From: Tiliqua scincoides
Taxonomy: Eukaryota; Chordata; Lepidosauria; Squamata; Scincidae
DNA: 64,000 nucleotides
Assembly: GCF_035046505.1 (NCBI RefSeq)
Contig: NC_089825.1
Location: forward strand, 3,525,563-3,589,562
Direction: 5' to 3'
Shown here: one piece after another, positions 10,800-22,700 of the stretch
Position numbering within the stretch: the first letter of the stretch is position 1
Layout: the number at the start of each line of letters is the position of its first letter
Notes under the pieces: model-generated
Told to the model about the DNA's origin: nothing
The model's database searches: none
The model's input: only the letters and a program-made list of their open reading frames with translations
Position numbers and translations under genes: made by a program

Positions 10800-11580
10800 A
10801 CCAGAAGCCCCGGATGCGGGCAGTGACGTCACATAGCGCTGTGACCTCACTTCCAGTTCTCCCCAAGGAGGAGGGGCTGGCAGCCTTGCGCCCCCCGTTC
10901 CTTCTCTTGTGGAGGCCCCCTGAAGGGCACAGCAGAGCGTCACTAGAAGCCCCAGCGCTGAGATAGTGATGTCACAAGTCACTGTGACCTCACACTATGA
11001 TGTCATGTCCAGATTCCGAAGGAGGAGGGGTTGGCAGCTCTCTCGTCCTTCTCCTGGGGAGGCTCCCCAAGGGCACGACAGAAGCGTCCCTAGAAGCCCC
11101 AGTACTGGGGCAGTGATGTCACACTGTCACTGTGATCACTGTGATGTCACATGATGCTGATGTCACTTCCCAAAGGAGCTGGCAGCTTCCCCCCCATTCC
11201 TGCTCCTGTGGAGGCCAGTTGCAGACCTACCACTTAGGACCCTACGGAAGCCTCTCTGAGGCTCCCGATGGAGTCGGACACTAGCGTCAGGGAACCTGAG
11301 AGGCTTCCCCGATGCAGCCCTGGGTCGCATGAGGCTCTGTGAGCCTCAGGTGAGTAGAGGGGTGGATTTTTGCACAGGAGGTGGCGACAGCCTGCAGGGG
11401 GTGCCATCGCAGACCTTTCGCCAGGTCCACTGGGGAGGTCCACTGCTGGTGGAGGCTCTCCAAAGGGCAGCACAGAGGCATAACTAGAAGCTCTGGCCTC
11501 AGGGCAGTGATGTCATTATGTCACATGACATTGTGATCTGAAGCCTCCACAGGAGAAGGAATGGGGGGTGCAAAGCCTCC
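10800..11580. repeat. ~145-bp tandem array carrying CRE-like sites
   Basis: The phrase 'agaagcc/tc' followed by 'cagtgayGTCA' starts units at about 10803, 10945, 11092 and 11486, so the period is 142-147 bp apart from one ~247-bp insertion before the last unit. Each unit also carries 'aaggaggaggggctggcagc' or a relative and a 'ctcctgtggaggc' block. One site reads TGACGTCA (10824). Six read TGATGTCA (10967, 10998, 11114, 11142, 11158, 11508), one CpG transition away. Confidence 0.8.
10824..10831. promoter_or_regulatory. Full CRE (CREB/ATF) site
   Basis: A perfect TGACGTCA palindrome about 80 bp upstream of the NRF1 site in the minus-strand sense. It is the only undecayed copy of a site repeated in the adjacent tandem array. 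Confidence 0.75.
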
Positions 11581-11867
11581 AGCGCCTCCCGCTCCAGGGA
11601 GAACTCAGAAGTGACTGCCTTGTGCATTGTGCCCTGCCCCTCTGACTCAAGCTTAGTCACACCTCTGACCAGAACACATTAGCCACTCCAGCAGTGCAGT
11701 CTGCACACTCATCACAGGTGGCTGTTGGTCCACAGGAAGAAAACTCCACTGCCAAAAGGATGTGCGTGCCTTTTATTTGGCCCAAACAAAACAAATTGCC
11801 AACTATCAGCCATCAAGCTCTTGAGCCCTGCAGCAGAACTCTTCACTAGGCAAGCTAAGGCTGCACA

Positions 11868-12010
11868 TCCAACTTCCCAGCATTGATTCAGCCCTACCAG
11901 TGGGATGCGCTGCATCCTGCAATGAGGGGGCAATCCTGGAGGCCTCCTCAGGGTAAGGGAGCATTTGTTGGGCTGCATTGGCATTGGAAAGTTTGACAGG
12001 ATTCAACCCT
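11868..12010. repeat. Degenerate ~170-bp TIR repeat (MITE-like)
   Basis: A diverged copy of the family at 12987-13161 and 29761-29938, shown by 'catccaacttcccagcattg', 'caatgagg', 'ctcctcagggtaag' and 'ggcattggaaagtttgacag'. It directly abuts the 90-bp palindrome that follows. Confidence 0.55.
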
Positions 12011-12011
12011 A

Positions 12012-12102
12012 AGGCTGCAATCCTATCCATGCTTACTTAGGAGGAAGTCCCATTGACTATAATAGGATTTACTTCTGAGAAGACATGCATAGGCTTGGGC
12101 CC
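12012..12102. repeat. ~90-bp palindromic short repeat
   Basis: It opens 'ctgcaatcctatccatgct' and closes 'gacatgcataggcttggg'. The arms are inverted copies around a centre near 'cccattgactataatagg', so the single strand would fold into one long hairpin. Confidence 0.75.
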
Positions 12103-12986
12103 TGTGATGGTAAGCAAAACAGCAGGGAGAGGAAGTGTCTTGACAGTCTGAAGTTCATAAAGCCTAAAGATGGCCCAAAGGGAGTTTTCTGCAGCGCAGG
12201 GTCAGGCTTGGAGAGGCATGAAGTGGTTTCAGCATTCGCTAAGGCCTGCTCACTGAAAGGATGCACAGCTTAACCCCAAAATTTTTAAAATATCAAACCC
12301 AGAACTAGTACTGTATATCTTTTTATTTTGGTGAAAGTGTATATTTATACATTTTTGTAACTGTCTCAAAATAAAACTGTATTCTTTTGAAGAAACTCTC
12401 TCTCTCCCCCCCCCCTCAACCTACTGAGTAGGCGGTTTTCTGCTAGACACTGATCCACACCCTGTCTGATCCCTCCCTGATTAACAGAGCTGTTTGTTCT
12501 GCCTTCATTGTTGCAACTCTCTTCAGGTGCAAGCAGGATCGATCACCACATCCTTGAGGAAACCACTTATTAATCATTTTCCACATAAGCTCTTTTGCTA
12601 AGGATTGTTCCTTGCTGCTGCTAATAGCTCCAGGGAACAATTTAAGCCTGGGAACTGGTTCAGTAGCAAGCGTCCCTCCCTCCATCCCCCACATCAGCCC
12701 TTCCACCCACAGCTGTTTACAGAAAAAAGTCCTTGAGGCGGCCAGCCATAGACTTCCCATCTCATCCCATAGACTGGAGGGGCTCTCCAGCGTCTTTCAC
12801 AGCTGTTACTGGAACCCCTTTTGGCTGGAGGTACCTGGGGCTAAACCACAGGCCCCCTGCATGTCAGACATGTACTGTGTCTCCGTCCCCGCCACACTGC
12901 CCACCTTGAAAACTTGAGGTTACATCATTAAAAACAAAAACCTCACAGAAAAGATCCCAAAGGGACAGGCAAGTAGCTTCCAATAG
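12103..12986. other. Intergenic, nothing clear
   Basis: No exon or full repeat recognised. A CT-rich run followed by poly(C) lies at about 12396-12416. An AATAAA on the plus strand near 12370 has no gene to serve. Confidence 0.5.
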
Positions 12987-13161
12987 GTCCAATCCTATCC
13001 AACTTTCCAGCACCGGTGCAGCCACAATGCAGCCCGAGGTAAGGGAACAAATGTTCCCATACCTTGAGGAGGTGTCTGTGACTGCCTCCCCACCACAGGA
13101 AGCACTGCATACCCCATGGGCACAGCAGCACCAGCACTGGAAAATTGGATAGGATTGGGCC
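12987..13161. repeat. ~170-bp TIR repeat (MITE-like), best copy
   Basis: It begins 'ccaatcctatccaactttcc' and ends with its near-perfect inverted copy 'ggaaaattggataggattgg', giving terminal inverted repeats of over 20 bp. The interior also folds ('ggtaagggaacaaatgttcc'). No coding capacity. I could not see a clear target duplication, so the superfamily is open. Confidence 0.75.
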
Positions 13162-14185
13162 CCCAGTCCTTACAATGGTGATGGCCTTTCAACAGCATTA
13201 GCGGTGGCAGTGCTCAAAGGATGGGGGGGGGCCCTTGAGTACTATTTGTAGAAGACCACAAGGGAGGTCAGTGGTGGTGCCAGGTTGCTGGGGTCACTGG
13301 GGCAAAGCCCTGCACTGGGTCCTTCATACCACCCCCACCTGCTGGCACACTGGGCGCTGGCAGTGAGAAGTTGCAGGCTAGGTGAGTCCAGTGCCCTACC
13401 TGGTCAACCTTGATGCCATCCTTAGGGGAAGCAGCATAGGCTTCTAGGGCTTGTTAATTTCATTAAGGACCTCCTCCCCACCTATTCTCCCATAATTCAA
13501 GCACAGGCTGGCAGATGAGGTCGCAGTTCACTGAGCACAGGCTTAGTTGCTCTATTAGCCCAATTCCCTCCTTTCCCACCTCACTCAGATCTGGCTCCTG
13601 GAATGCTGTGCCTGTCCTGATCGAGCCAGAGGAAACAGTTGCCCCAGATTAGCAATGTGTTTGAACTTCGTGGGCAAGGAAGAGGGCACCTAATCTCTTC
13701 ATCATTGTTTCAATTCTAAATAAATTACATTATAATAAGAGCACCTGAGGAATGAAAGTACTGCATACAGAGAGCCCAAACCACTCCTCCTTCCTAGAGC
13801 CTAGGACTGATTCTTTACAGCCTTGGGCAGGGCAAGCCATGAGTCAAATACTGGAACAGAAAAAACGACGGTGCACCAGAACAGGTTGTCGTTGCTAGGA
13901 AACCGTTTCTTCTGTTGCCCGTTTCCACCAACACTGAGCTGTGCAGGACGCCTTACTCAGCATGGCCAGGACAAGCGAGGTGCTACTAGGAGACACTTGC
14001 CATTTATCCAACCCTCCCGCTGGGTTTTCTCTATCTTTCCCTCGCTTGCTTTGAGGCCTTGGGTGGAATGATATTCTGTGTGGATGGCACTGATCACTAG
14101 CAAGACGGAACAGACCACTTTTTGTGGGCTCTGCTTCTTCACCCATCATGCTCCACCTTCAAGCCCCACACCAGTGCCAGAATTA
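13162..14185. other. Intergenic DNA downstream of ELP6
   Basis: No exon recognised. 13240-13440 has a GC-rich repeat-like texture I could not place. The ELP6 cleavage site should fall at the right edge, just below 14186. Confidence 0.45.
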
Positions 14186-14191
14186 TTTATT
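14186..14191 (-). promoter_or_regulatory. ELP6: ELP6 poly(A) signal
   Basis: AATAAA on the minus strand, about 310 bp past the ELP6 stop codon, followed in the sense direction by a GT-rich stretch. It is the first good signal after the stop. Confidence 0.6.
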
Positions 14192-14498
14192 TCAAGAGCT
14201 GGTTACCCTACAACAGCTTTTGGCCCTGACCCATCACCAAAGGCAGGGAGCTCCTGTCTTCCTTGGGAGCCGATCCCATTAAGAAACATCAGAATTACTG
14301 TAGAGTCAGTGTCAGTCTCTTCTTGGTCACTTGGATTTCTGACAGAAGAGCTCAGACCAACTCACTTGCCTGGGATTTGACACAGGTCTGGGAAGAAGTC
14401 AGGGTTTGCTTCATTTTCCTGCCTGGCTCTCCATCACACTCAACTGTCAAGCATTCTCCAAGGATGGCTGCTCCGCCTGCCCTATCCCACCCCAACAG

Positions 14499-14627
14499 TC
14501 ACAGCACAGCTGCTGACATCCCTCTGGCAAAAAAGGTGACATTCTTGTCCTGGATCTTGTACTGAAAGATGTGCTCGAGGTCTCTCTCCGCTCTCTTTTC
14601 CCACAAGCTCCGCTGTGTGATGGTTAA
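14499..14627 (-). CDS. ELP6: ELP6 exon 7, C-terminus and stop
   Basis: GCTGCAG|TTAACC opens LTITQRSLWEKRAERDLEHI, then FQYKIQDKNVTFFARGMSAA, VL and TGA at 14499-14501. The YKIQDKxVxFFAxGMSxAVL ending matches human ELP6. Confidence 0.96.
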   Translation of the reverse strand, partial: LTITQRSLWEKRAERDLEHIFQYKIQDKNVTFFARGMSAAVL

Positions 14628-17600
14628 CTGCAGCAAAGAAAGGAGAGAGAGAGACTTTCAGCTTCCAGCTTCTTATAGGACAAAGAGAAAAATGTGGTAA
14701 ATAATGCCCCACACTACCCCAGGGGGTCCACATTCCCAGATAAATGCCCACTTCCACCTTCCAGAACTGCTGAAAGGATAAGTAGGGCTGTAAATTGATG
14801 CATGCAACTCAAGGAGCTACAGAAATGCTAAGGAACGTCCATCACAATTGATTGCAATGGTCCCTAAGACAATTCAGCCAGTGTTTTTGTTTTAAAACTG
14901 TAAAGATCAACTGTTTTTGAACTAATTACTTAAAATATTTCTAGCCTGCCTTTGTTCTCTTAAAATGGAATGTTTTAAGGCAGCTAATAACAAAGGCTCA
15001 CTACAACATTGCTTTGTGTATTTAAAACACAAAATCTCAATGACTAAAAAGAGTAAACTTACAGCCCAAACCTATGCATGTCTACTTAGAAGTAACTCCC
15101 ATTGTGTTCAATTGGACCTTTTCCCAGGTAAGTGTGTATCAGATTGTAGCTTGATAATAATAATAGAACAGTTAAAGACAGCCAAACAGTCAAGACAATA
15201 AAAACCAGCAAGAAAAAATGAAAAACAGAGCCACCAAACAGAAGCATATAAATGAAAAGAAAGGCTTGCAGGGCCTGCCCACGTGGAAGAGGAACATCTT
15301 TAGCCGCACTGGAAGACTGGCAGGGAGACTGCCAAACTTCACTGAAAAGGGAGTGAGCTCCAAGCCTTGAGGCACATCCCTGTGGCCTTCAGCCAGGGGC
15401 GGCCTGCACAGCAGGGCCCACTCAAGAGACCTTGGAGGGGGAGCTGATTGATATGGAGGAAGACAGTCCTTTAGGTCAGCCATTCTCAATGGGAGCCATA
15501 TGGCCTCCTGGGGAGCCCTGGCCTGTCAGAATGCTCAAGTTTTCCTGGTGTTCAATAATACATGATGTTCTGCTTATCCATTTGTGTTGTATCCTTGTTT
15601 GATGGGGGGGCCTGGAACCTGAAAAGAACTCCTAAGGGGCCATAGCCCAAAAAAGGTTGAGAATGGCTGCTTTGGATACCTCAGTACCAACCTTTAAAAG
15701 GTCAAAACCAGCCCCTTAAATTGTGCCCACAAACAAAACTGGCAGCCAGTGTAGCTGCCAGAGCAGCAGCTTGAGAGCCAAACAGCCAAGCCCCAGCATG
15801 ACAGAAGTTGCCGCGTTCCGCACCAACTGCAATTTCCAAACAGTTTTCAGGGGAAGCCCCACATAAAATGCATTACAACAGCCAAACGCAGAGGTTGCCA
15901 AGGCATGGGCCACCGTGGTGAGGTCTAACTGACTCAAGTATGGCCATAGCTGGCACACCAGCATTAGCTGGGCAAAGGACCCTCTGGCCACTGCAGCTAA
16001 CTGGCAATCCAGGAGGAATGAGTCCAGGAGAACCCCCAAGCTGTGAACCTGTGTCTGCAGAGGGGGCACAAACCATTCAGAGTAGACCAGTAGTCCACCA
16101 CCTGCAGCATCACTTTCCAAACCAAGAGGATCTCTGCTTTGTCTGGATTTAATTTCAGGTCGTTTAATCCAGTCCCCAACACTTCTAGGCTCAAGATTTC
16201 TCCCCCCCCCCCCAGCATTTCTGTAACTTTAATAGTTCATAGAAGTGAAAGTTTTTTTTTTATTTTCCAAAAACAAAAATAAACTAACACACATAACACA
16301 AAAAACACAACAAACTTCACTACACAAAAAAGGGGGGGGGGCAGGAAATCCTATATCATCATACATCCCTAAAACTAATAAATCATTACATATCTTAATC
16401 AGTTTCCTCTTCTAAATTTACCTCTTAATATCATTTTTCATTCATCATTCATCTATTATATCATATCATAGTATATATGTAATACAATCATCTAAATGCC
16501 CTATCATATATTTCTAAAGTTTCACTTTCAACCAAGCATAAAATAATTTCCATTGCTCAATTTGTGTTGGTTTTCGTTGTTGATCCAAATTTTCTGAAAA
16601 CCTATCAATTTCTGCCACATTCATTATTTTCTCTATTAATTCATCTTTCAATGGTATTTTGAAATCCTTCCAATATCTAACATATAAAATCCTCACTACA
16701 ATTAAAATCATAACTAAATACACATGTTTTTCTTTATCTATAACCTCTAAAATAGTTTTAAACAAAATAATTCAGGTTTTTAAAATGTGTTGCTCTAATA
16801 GGTTTTATATTATGCTTTCAGATCTGTTCCCATTGATCTATTATGATATTATGGCCTATATTTTGTGCCCATTTTATCATACATTGTTTTACTATTTCTT
16901 CTTGCATCTCAAAATCCAATATAAATGTATATATTTTTTAAAGTATATTTTTATTTTGTTTCTAACAATAGTCTATCAAATGGCATCTGTTCCATATAGA
17001 AATCTTCTTATTTGTCTCCCCCAAATCTTGAATCTAATTATAGGTGCGTCCACCAGCCCATCTCCACACTTGCCTTGACAATTCTTCTTTTTTCTCTTCT
17101 TCCTCACTCTCCGTGGAACATGTCCCAGAATTCTAGCTTTATTATCATCCACTGTCCATTTCTTTTCCTGTGGAGCCTTCAGTAATTTATCTCTGTAAAA
17201 GGTTCTGATGGATTTCACATGAATTTTTCTTGGTAAGGTTTTCTCAGATAAAAAGTGCTCACTCTTCTCACTGAATCCAATTCTTTAGGTATCTTCTCCA
17301 TCAGTGTATCAATCCATTCTGATATTAATCTGACAATCTGTCGTGACATATCTTCTCCTTTCTCTTCTAGAATATTTTGTATCCTCACCACTCGAGCTGC
17401 ACTATCCATCTGAGTTTCTATTAACGTTGTCTCTGCGTCATGCTGATTTTCTTCTATCTCTGATATTTTAGCTTGGTCTTTTCTTATCTTTTTTCCCCAA
17501 TCTCTCAATCTCTTGTTTGTCTTCTTCTGATGTAATTTTCACATCTATCAGGTGTCTACTAAGTTCATCTCATCTTTTAATTAAAGCATCCACGCTGTCT

Positions 17601-19655
17601 TGGGTCTGTGCAGATTGATTTATTTGTTGCTGTACCATTGCCAACAGTTCTTCCATGTTATCTTGCATAGTCTGTTTCCAATCTTTCCCTTCCACTTCCT
17701 CTAGTACTAATTTTTCAAATCCCATCCCCAACGCTGGCAAACTTCGGACTTTCTTACCTGCCATCTTCATTCTTCCTGCCTTTGAAACTCAAATATCTTT
17801 TGCTTGCAATGCTCTTTAAGACCACTAGATGTCCTCAGAGTATTATCTTCCTTGCTCCACTTATAGAAACAAATCCAGTTCTTGCAATGTCTTCTTAAAT
17901 CCACTAGATGTCTCCAGATGTCACTGATGCAGTGTTCTTGTTTTTGTTCTCTTATCTTATTTATAGTTATAGCCTTGGCAACCACATTTCTCTGTTCGCA
18001 AGAATCGCAAAACATCCAATCTCTCTTTCTGGCAATCCCAAACAATAGTATCAAACCAAGGCAATAAACACTCCAATGCACAAACTTTATCCAAGGACAG
18101 TTAATTTATAATCCACCAAAGTTCACAGTTATAAAGTTGTAATTATACTTTCATATATCCATAACGAGCTTGGCAAATCTCTTCTACGATTTCTCACACC
18201 GATAAACAGCTGAGGGAGGAAGCCTCCCCCCTTCTCTTCTTCTCATGGCAAAAAAGAACCAGAACAGGCAATCAATTACTCAGTCCACGCCAGGCATACA
18301 CAAACGGAACAACACTTACTTAAGTCTTTCAGCGTCTTTCCCTGCTGGGGCCTTCAGTCTGATTCAGCATGAATTCTTCACCATTGCTGCCAGACGGCGA
18401 AATCTCCTGGGAAAGCCCCCCTGGTGGGGCTTATCTCCTCAGGAATCGTGCCATCACATGGAGGAATTTGTCTCTCCTGACAAATATCCCCGGGTCTCCT
18501 TGGATCCGCAGTTTTCGGGGAAAAATAAAGTGCTTTTCAAGAGCTCGAGAAAGGCATGTCTATTCGGCTGCTGGCTGGCCCCTCCCCCCAGGCTCAAGAT
18601 TTCTACCGCCTTACTAGTATTTACTGACAGAAACATGGACAGAAACATCATCTGTCTACTAATGACACCCCACTTTAAAGTTCCAGGTGATCTTTCCCAG
18701 AGGTTTCATATAGATGTTAGGGGACAAAACAGAAACCGCTGAAACCCTGCACAGCAAAAGCAAGGATGCTGAACAGGTGGTCTCCAGTTAACACCTTCTG
18801 GAATTTGTCAGCCAAGAACAACCAGAACCATTGTAAAAAGATCCCTTGAGCTCTAGCCCAGTCAAGAGAAAGATACCAGGGTTGATGGTGTTGAATGCTG
18901 CTGAGAAGTTGGTTCAGCAGGACCAACAGCAAAGTGCTCCCCCCTGTCTAGTCTTGGGTGCAGATGATCCACCAAGGCAATCAAGGCTGTTTCCATCCCA
19001 CAACCTGGTCTGAAGCCAAAGTGATCCAGATAATCAATTTCATCCAGGACCCTCTTAAGCTGAGAGGCCACCACCTGCTTGTCACCTTGCCCAGAAAAGG
19101 GAGGCTTGAGGTTCGTTGGTAGTTATTTGGTAGAATCCAGTGAGGGTTTCTTCAGGAGGGGCACCTGCTTTCAGAACATGCTACCGGCAACACCCCCTCT
19201 ATCAGAAGTGAAGAGACGACCATCCCGGTCCACTCAGCCAGCTCCACCCTGGGTAGATTTAAAAAGCCAAGATGGGTAAGGGTCAAGAGGGCAGGAGGCT
19301 GGCCTCACCCGGCAAAGGATCCTGTCCACATCCTCAGGTTCAACAAGCTAAAAAGAAGCCCATATAACAGGACCAGCAGATGCCTAAGGCAGTGGCGTCA
19401 CTAGGATTCGCGTCACCTGGTGCAGGAGGCCTGTGTGTCACCCCATGTAGTGGGTGGGGCAACGCCCCAGGTGGGCGTGGTGATGTACCAACGCCCCGCC
19501 CCCACCGATTTTTTGGCTGTACCTTTTGTTATAATACAGATATTTCAATGTGGTTTGTTTCATTGCACTCTGCATGAAAGTACACATTGATTGATATATA
19601 ACATGATGGTCTTATTCCTCCAAACTCTGATTTTAGTGATTTTGAAAACTTGTAG

Positions 19656-19743
<88 letters not shown>

Positions 19744-22700
19744 ACTTACTAACACCTTATTGCAGCAGTTCTCAAACTTTTAGCACTGGGATCCACTTTT
19801 TAGAATGACAATCTGTCCAGGACCCATTGGATATTGATGTCATGGCCAGAAGTGACACCATCAAGCAAATTAAAATAATTATAAATAATCAAATTAAAAT
19901 AAAATAATTAAATAAGGGGGAGCCAGTCCTGTTCCACCAAGTGAATCTACTCTGAAATAAGTCCTCTTGTGGTCAATGGGGCTTACTCTCAGGAAAGTGT
20001 GGGTAGGATTGCAGCCTGTGAGCCCAAGCCTATGCATGTCTACTCTGAAGTAAGTCCCATAGTGGTCAATGGAGCTTACTCTGTAGTCTGCCTGCAATAA
20101 CAACCCCCAAAAAGAATCAGTGAGATTTCCAGCCCTCCCAGTGCCCAGTTTCAAGTTCTTCTATTTCAGGCACATCAGAATAAAGACCCAGCTGGCTTCA
20201 CAAGTGCAAATAGAAAACTTTCCCCTTACCATTCAAGCCTCTTTTGTGTTCTTTTTAGGGGGGGGGAGGCTGCCTTCTGAAGCAGCTCCATTGGATCAGG
20301 GCCCTTCTGGTATCCTCACATTCCCCTTTGCCTGGCCTGACCACCAGCCAAGGCACATCTGCCTACTCACAAGTAAACACAACTGTGAGGCTGCTTTGCT
20401 TTCCATAGGGCTCCATAGACTGGGAGGGAGGCAGCTGGGAGGAACCTCCTTCTCCGGTGTTTTTGGGGGCTGCACTCATTGGTTGAGGACCATTCTGACG
20501 TCCTTGGAGCCTCTCAGCCTGGCTCTACTAAGGCAAGTCCACCTACTTGTGAGTAAACGTGACCACGTGGCTTTGTTTCGGACTCAGACTCGCAGCTGGG
20601 AGGGGGGAGCTTCTTGGGTGTTTTGGGGGGGCTGCATTCATTGGATCAGGACCATTGTGGTGTAGTTGGATTCTTCTCAGCCTGCCCTTTCCAACAGACT
20701 AAGGCAAGTACGCCTATTCGCAAGTAAACGCACGATACAGCTCACTTTCACTTTCCATAGGGCTCCATGCATTTTTTCCTTCTGGTTTTTTTGCCATAAC
20801 TTTTGAACAGAAGGAGTGATTTCAATTCTGTTTCTTTGCAATGCACTCTGCTGGCCACTCCGCATCCAACAGTGTATGGCATGACGCGGTAGCTCCTAAC
20901 CCTGCGATGTTAGCGCACCCTCCCCCCAGGGCGCATCACCCTCCCAACATGTCACCTGGTGTGGCCCGCACCCCCCTAGCGACGCCATTGCCTAAGGACC
21001 TTCAACTAGATCACCCAATCTGGAGTCCAAGATGCAAGCGGTTTTACATCTGCAAAACCTGTCTGCAAGATGTGTGTTAATGTATTATTAGTTGCCACTG
21101 GCTAGAAAGGCTGAGTGGGTGAAAATAGTAAACATAAAATTTAAAAAATACAGGTGTGTGCCGCTTAACAACTGTTCGCTTAATGATGAATCACATATAT
21201 GATGGTGGTCAAAGCACATTAAGATGCTCCTGAGGCAATTGCGTTTCCCATAGCCTGCAGCAGAGCGTCTGTTTACACAACAGAGGGGTTCTTAATGCAA
21301 ATAAATGACAATCTATCTCCAGTAGCCTGTGCAGCCAGCTAGTGTCTGTTTACACAACAGGCAATAGACTGGACTGAGTGTTCACTTAATGACATATCAC
21401 ATAACAACAGGGATAGGAGAACATATCCCTGTTGTTAAGCGGCGCACACCTGTATATGTGAGTGTCTCAAGAGAAGGAAAAGGAAGGCCCCGGGGCTCTT
21501 CACCTGCCCGTGAATGTCCCTGCAGAAACCCGTTGCCAGCCCTTCTGCCCACAGGATCCGGTGGCTCTGATGACGGAGGGCTGCTGCAAGTAGCTCGTTC
21601 TCCTCGTCCTCCGAGTCGTCACTGCTGTGCACCATCACCACTATGTTCCCCTAAGCCAGAAAGCAGCACAGTTAGCAACTCAGAGAAATGTTCACCCTCT
21701 TTTCAGTGGGAGTCTTATTATTCTTAATTTATTTATCCATAGATCTATACCAGGCCTTTTAAACTCCACAGAGACTTCAAGGCAATTCGCAACACAATGT
21801 AAAGAGCAACACAAGAACATGGCTAATCAAATCGAAATCAATCAACTTTGCATCGGTCTTCTCCCACAAGGAGAAAGTGGCCCAACCTTACAGCTTCACT
21901 AATGAAGAACTGGATGCATCATGACTCAGGACAGGCAGAAAATCTAGTTATGATAAATGAAGTCCTCAGGACCAGATGAACCACACCCCAAGGACTGATG
22001 TGATCCTAGAGCCACTGCCTGGACTGATTTTTAGGAGCCAGTGTGGGTTTGTCAAGAACAAGTCAGGCCAGACGAAACTCATTTCCTTCTTTGACTGAGT
22101 GACTGGTCTGGCAGACAGTGGGAATGCTGTGGACAGACCATACCTAGATTTCACCAAAGCGTTTCCTAAAGTCTCTCATTATAATCTTGTAGATAAAATG
22201 GCAACACAAGGACTAGATGCTGCTACTGTTAGGTGGGTTCAGAGCTGGTTGAACTACTGCTCACAGAGAATGGCTCCCAAGTGATCAAGCTGGGGTGAGG
22301 GGGAGAATGGAATGCCATAAGGTTCTGCCTTTGGCCCTGTGCTGTTTAACATTTTCAGAAGTGACCTAGATGAGGGGGGTAGAGGAAATGCTTATCAAAT
22401 TTGCAGAAGAGATTCAAAATGCTCTCGCCAAGATCAAAGACTGGGCCCATACCAACAAGATTAAATTCAGCAGAGAAGTCCTGCACAGAGGAACAAAAAA
22501 CAGGCATAAGGGATATGACAGCAATCTTCAAGTATCCTGAAGGACTGTCACACAGAAGAGGGGGAGAACTTGCTTGCTGTGCTCCTGAGGGCAGGACTTC
22601 AACCTACTGTATTAAGTGGAGAAACTACAGCTACAGGAAAGTAGATTTAGGCCAGGTATGAGGAAGCATTTCCTAACTGTCAGAGCTGTCTAGAACTGGA

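Larger units (their letters stand above)
10040..10830 (-). promoter_or_regulatory. CpG-island promoter, inferred SCAP promoter and exon 1
   Basis: Very GC- and CpG-rich DNA with GC boxes, an NRF1 palindrome (10739) and a full CRE (10824). On the minus strand there are two good splice donors of form CAG|GTGAGAG, with exon edges at 10623 and 10682, as expected for a short non-coding first exon transcribed leftwards. The next gene leftwards of ELP6 in human, in the same orientation, is SCAP, whose first exon is non-coding. The gene name is inference from synteny only; the island, sites and donors are seen. Long open frames on both strands here are by-products of base composition. Confidence 0.5.
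15162..19290 (-). mobile_element. L2 LINE copy split by an L1 and a hAT
   Basis: In minus-strand order it has FGFRPGCGMETALIALVDHL (L2 reverse transcriptase, near 19000), then the L1 insertion, then LKLNPDKAEILLVWK and HSLGVLLD, then GLPLKTVWKLQLVRNAA (15750-15900), then an L2 3' UTR ending in an AT-rich (TAA)-like tail near 15162. The coding part is decayed and shifted between frames. The L2 sequence resumes exactly on both sides of the L1 and of the small hAT at 15477. Confidence 0.88.
19390..20989. mobile_element. Composite non-autonomous hAT transposon, ~1.6 kb
   Basis: Left terminus CAGTGGCGTCACTAGG; the right terminus reverse-complements to CAATGGCGTCGCTAGG. The direct repeat 'gcctaagg' stands at both edges (19382-19389 and 20990-20997, with one base shared with the terminus), as expected for a hAT 8-bp duplication. 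No transposase is visible. The interior holds a (CT)n(CA)n run, two 90-bp palindromes, a second hAT-like left end at 19765, and three ~165-186-bp subrepeats starting near 20284, 20470 and 20635. Confidence 0.82.

Noticed and set aside
10056-10982. Long open frames on both strands (256 and 214 codons) in the CpG island
   Set aside because: GC-rich DNA is poor in stop codons; overlapping frames on both strands with low-complexity Pro, Ala, Arg and Gly content and no domain.
17890-18740. Plus-strand frames of 61-165 codons near 18 kb
   Set aside because: They lie on the reverse strand of the L1 5' region and L2 and show no domain.
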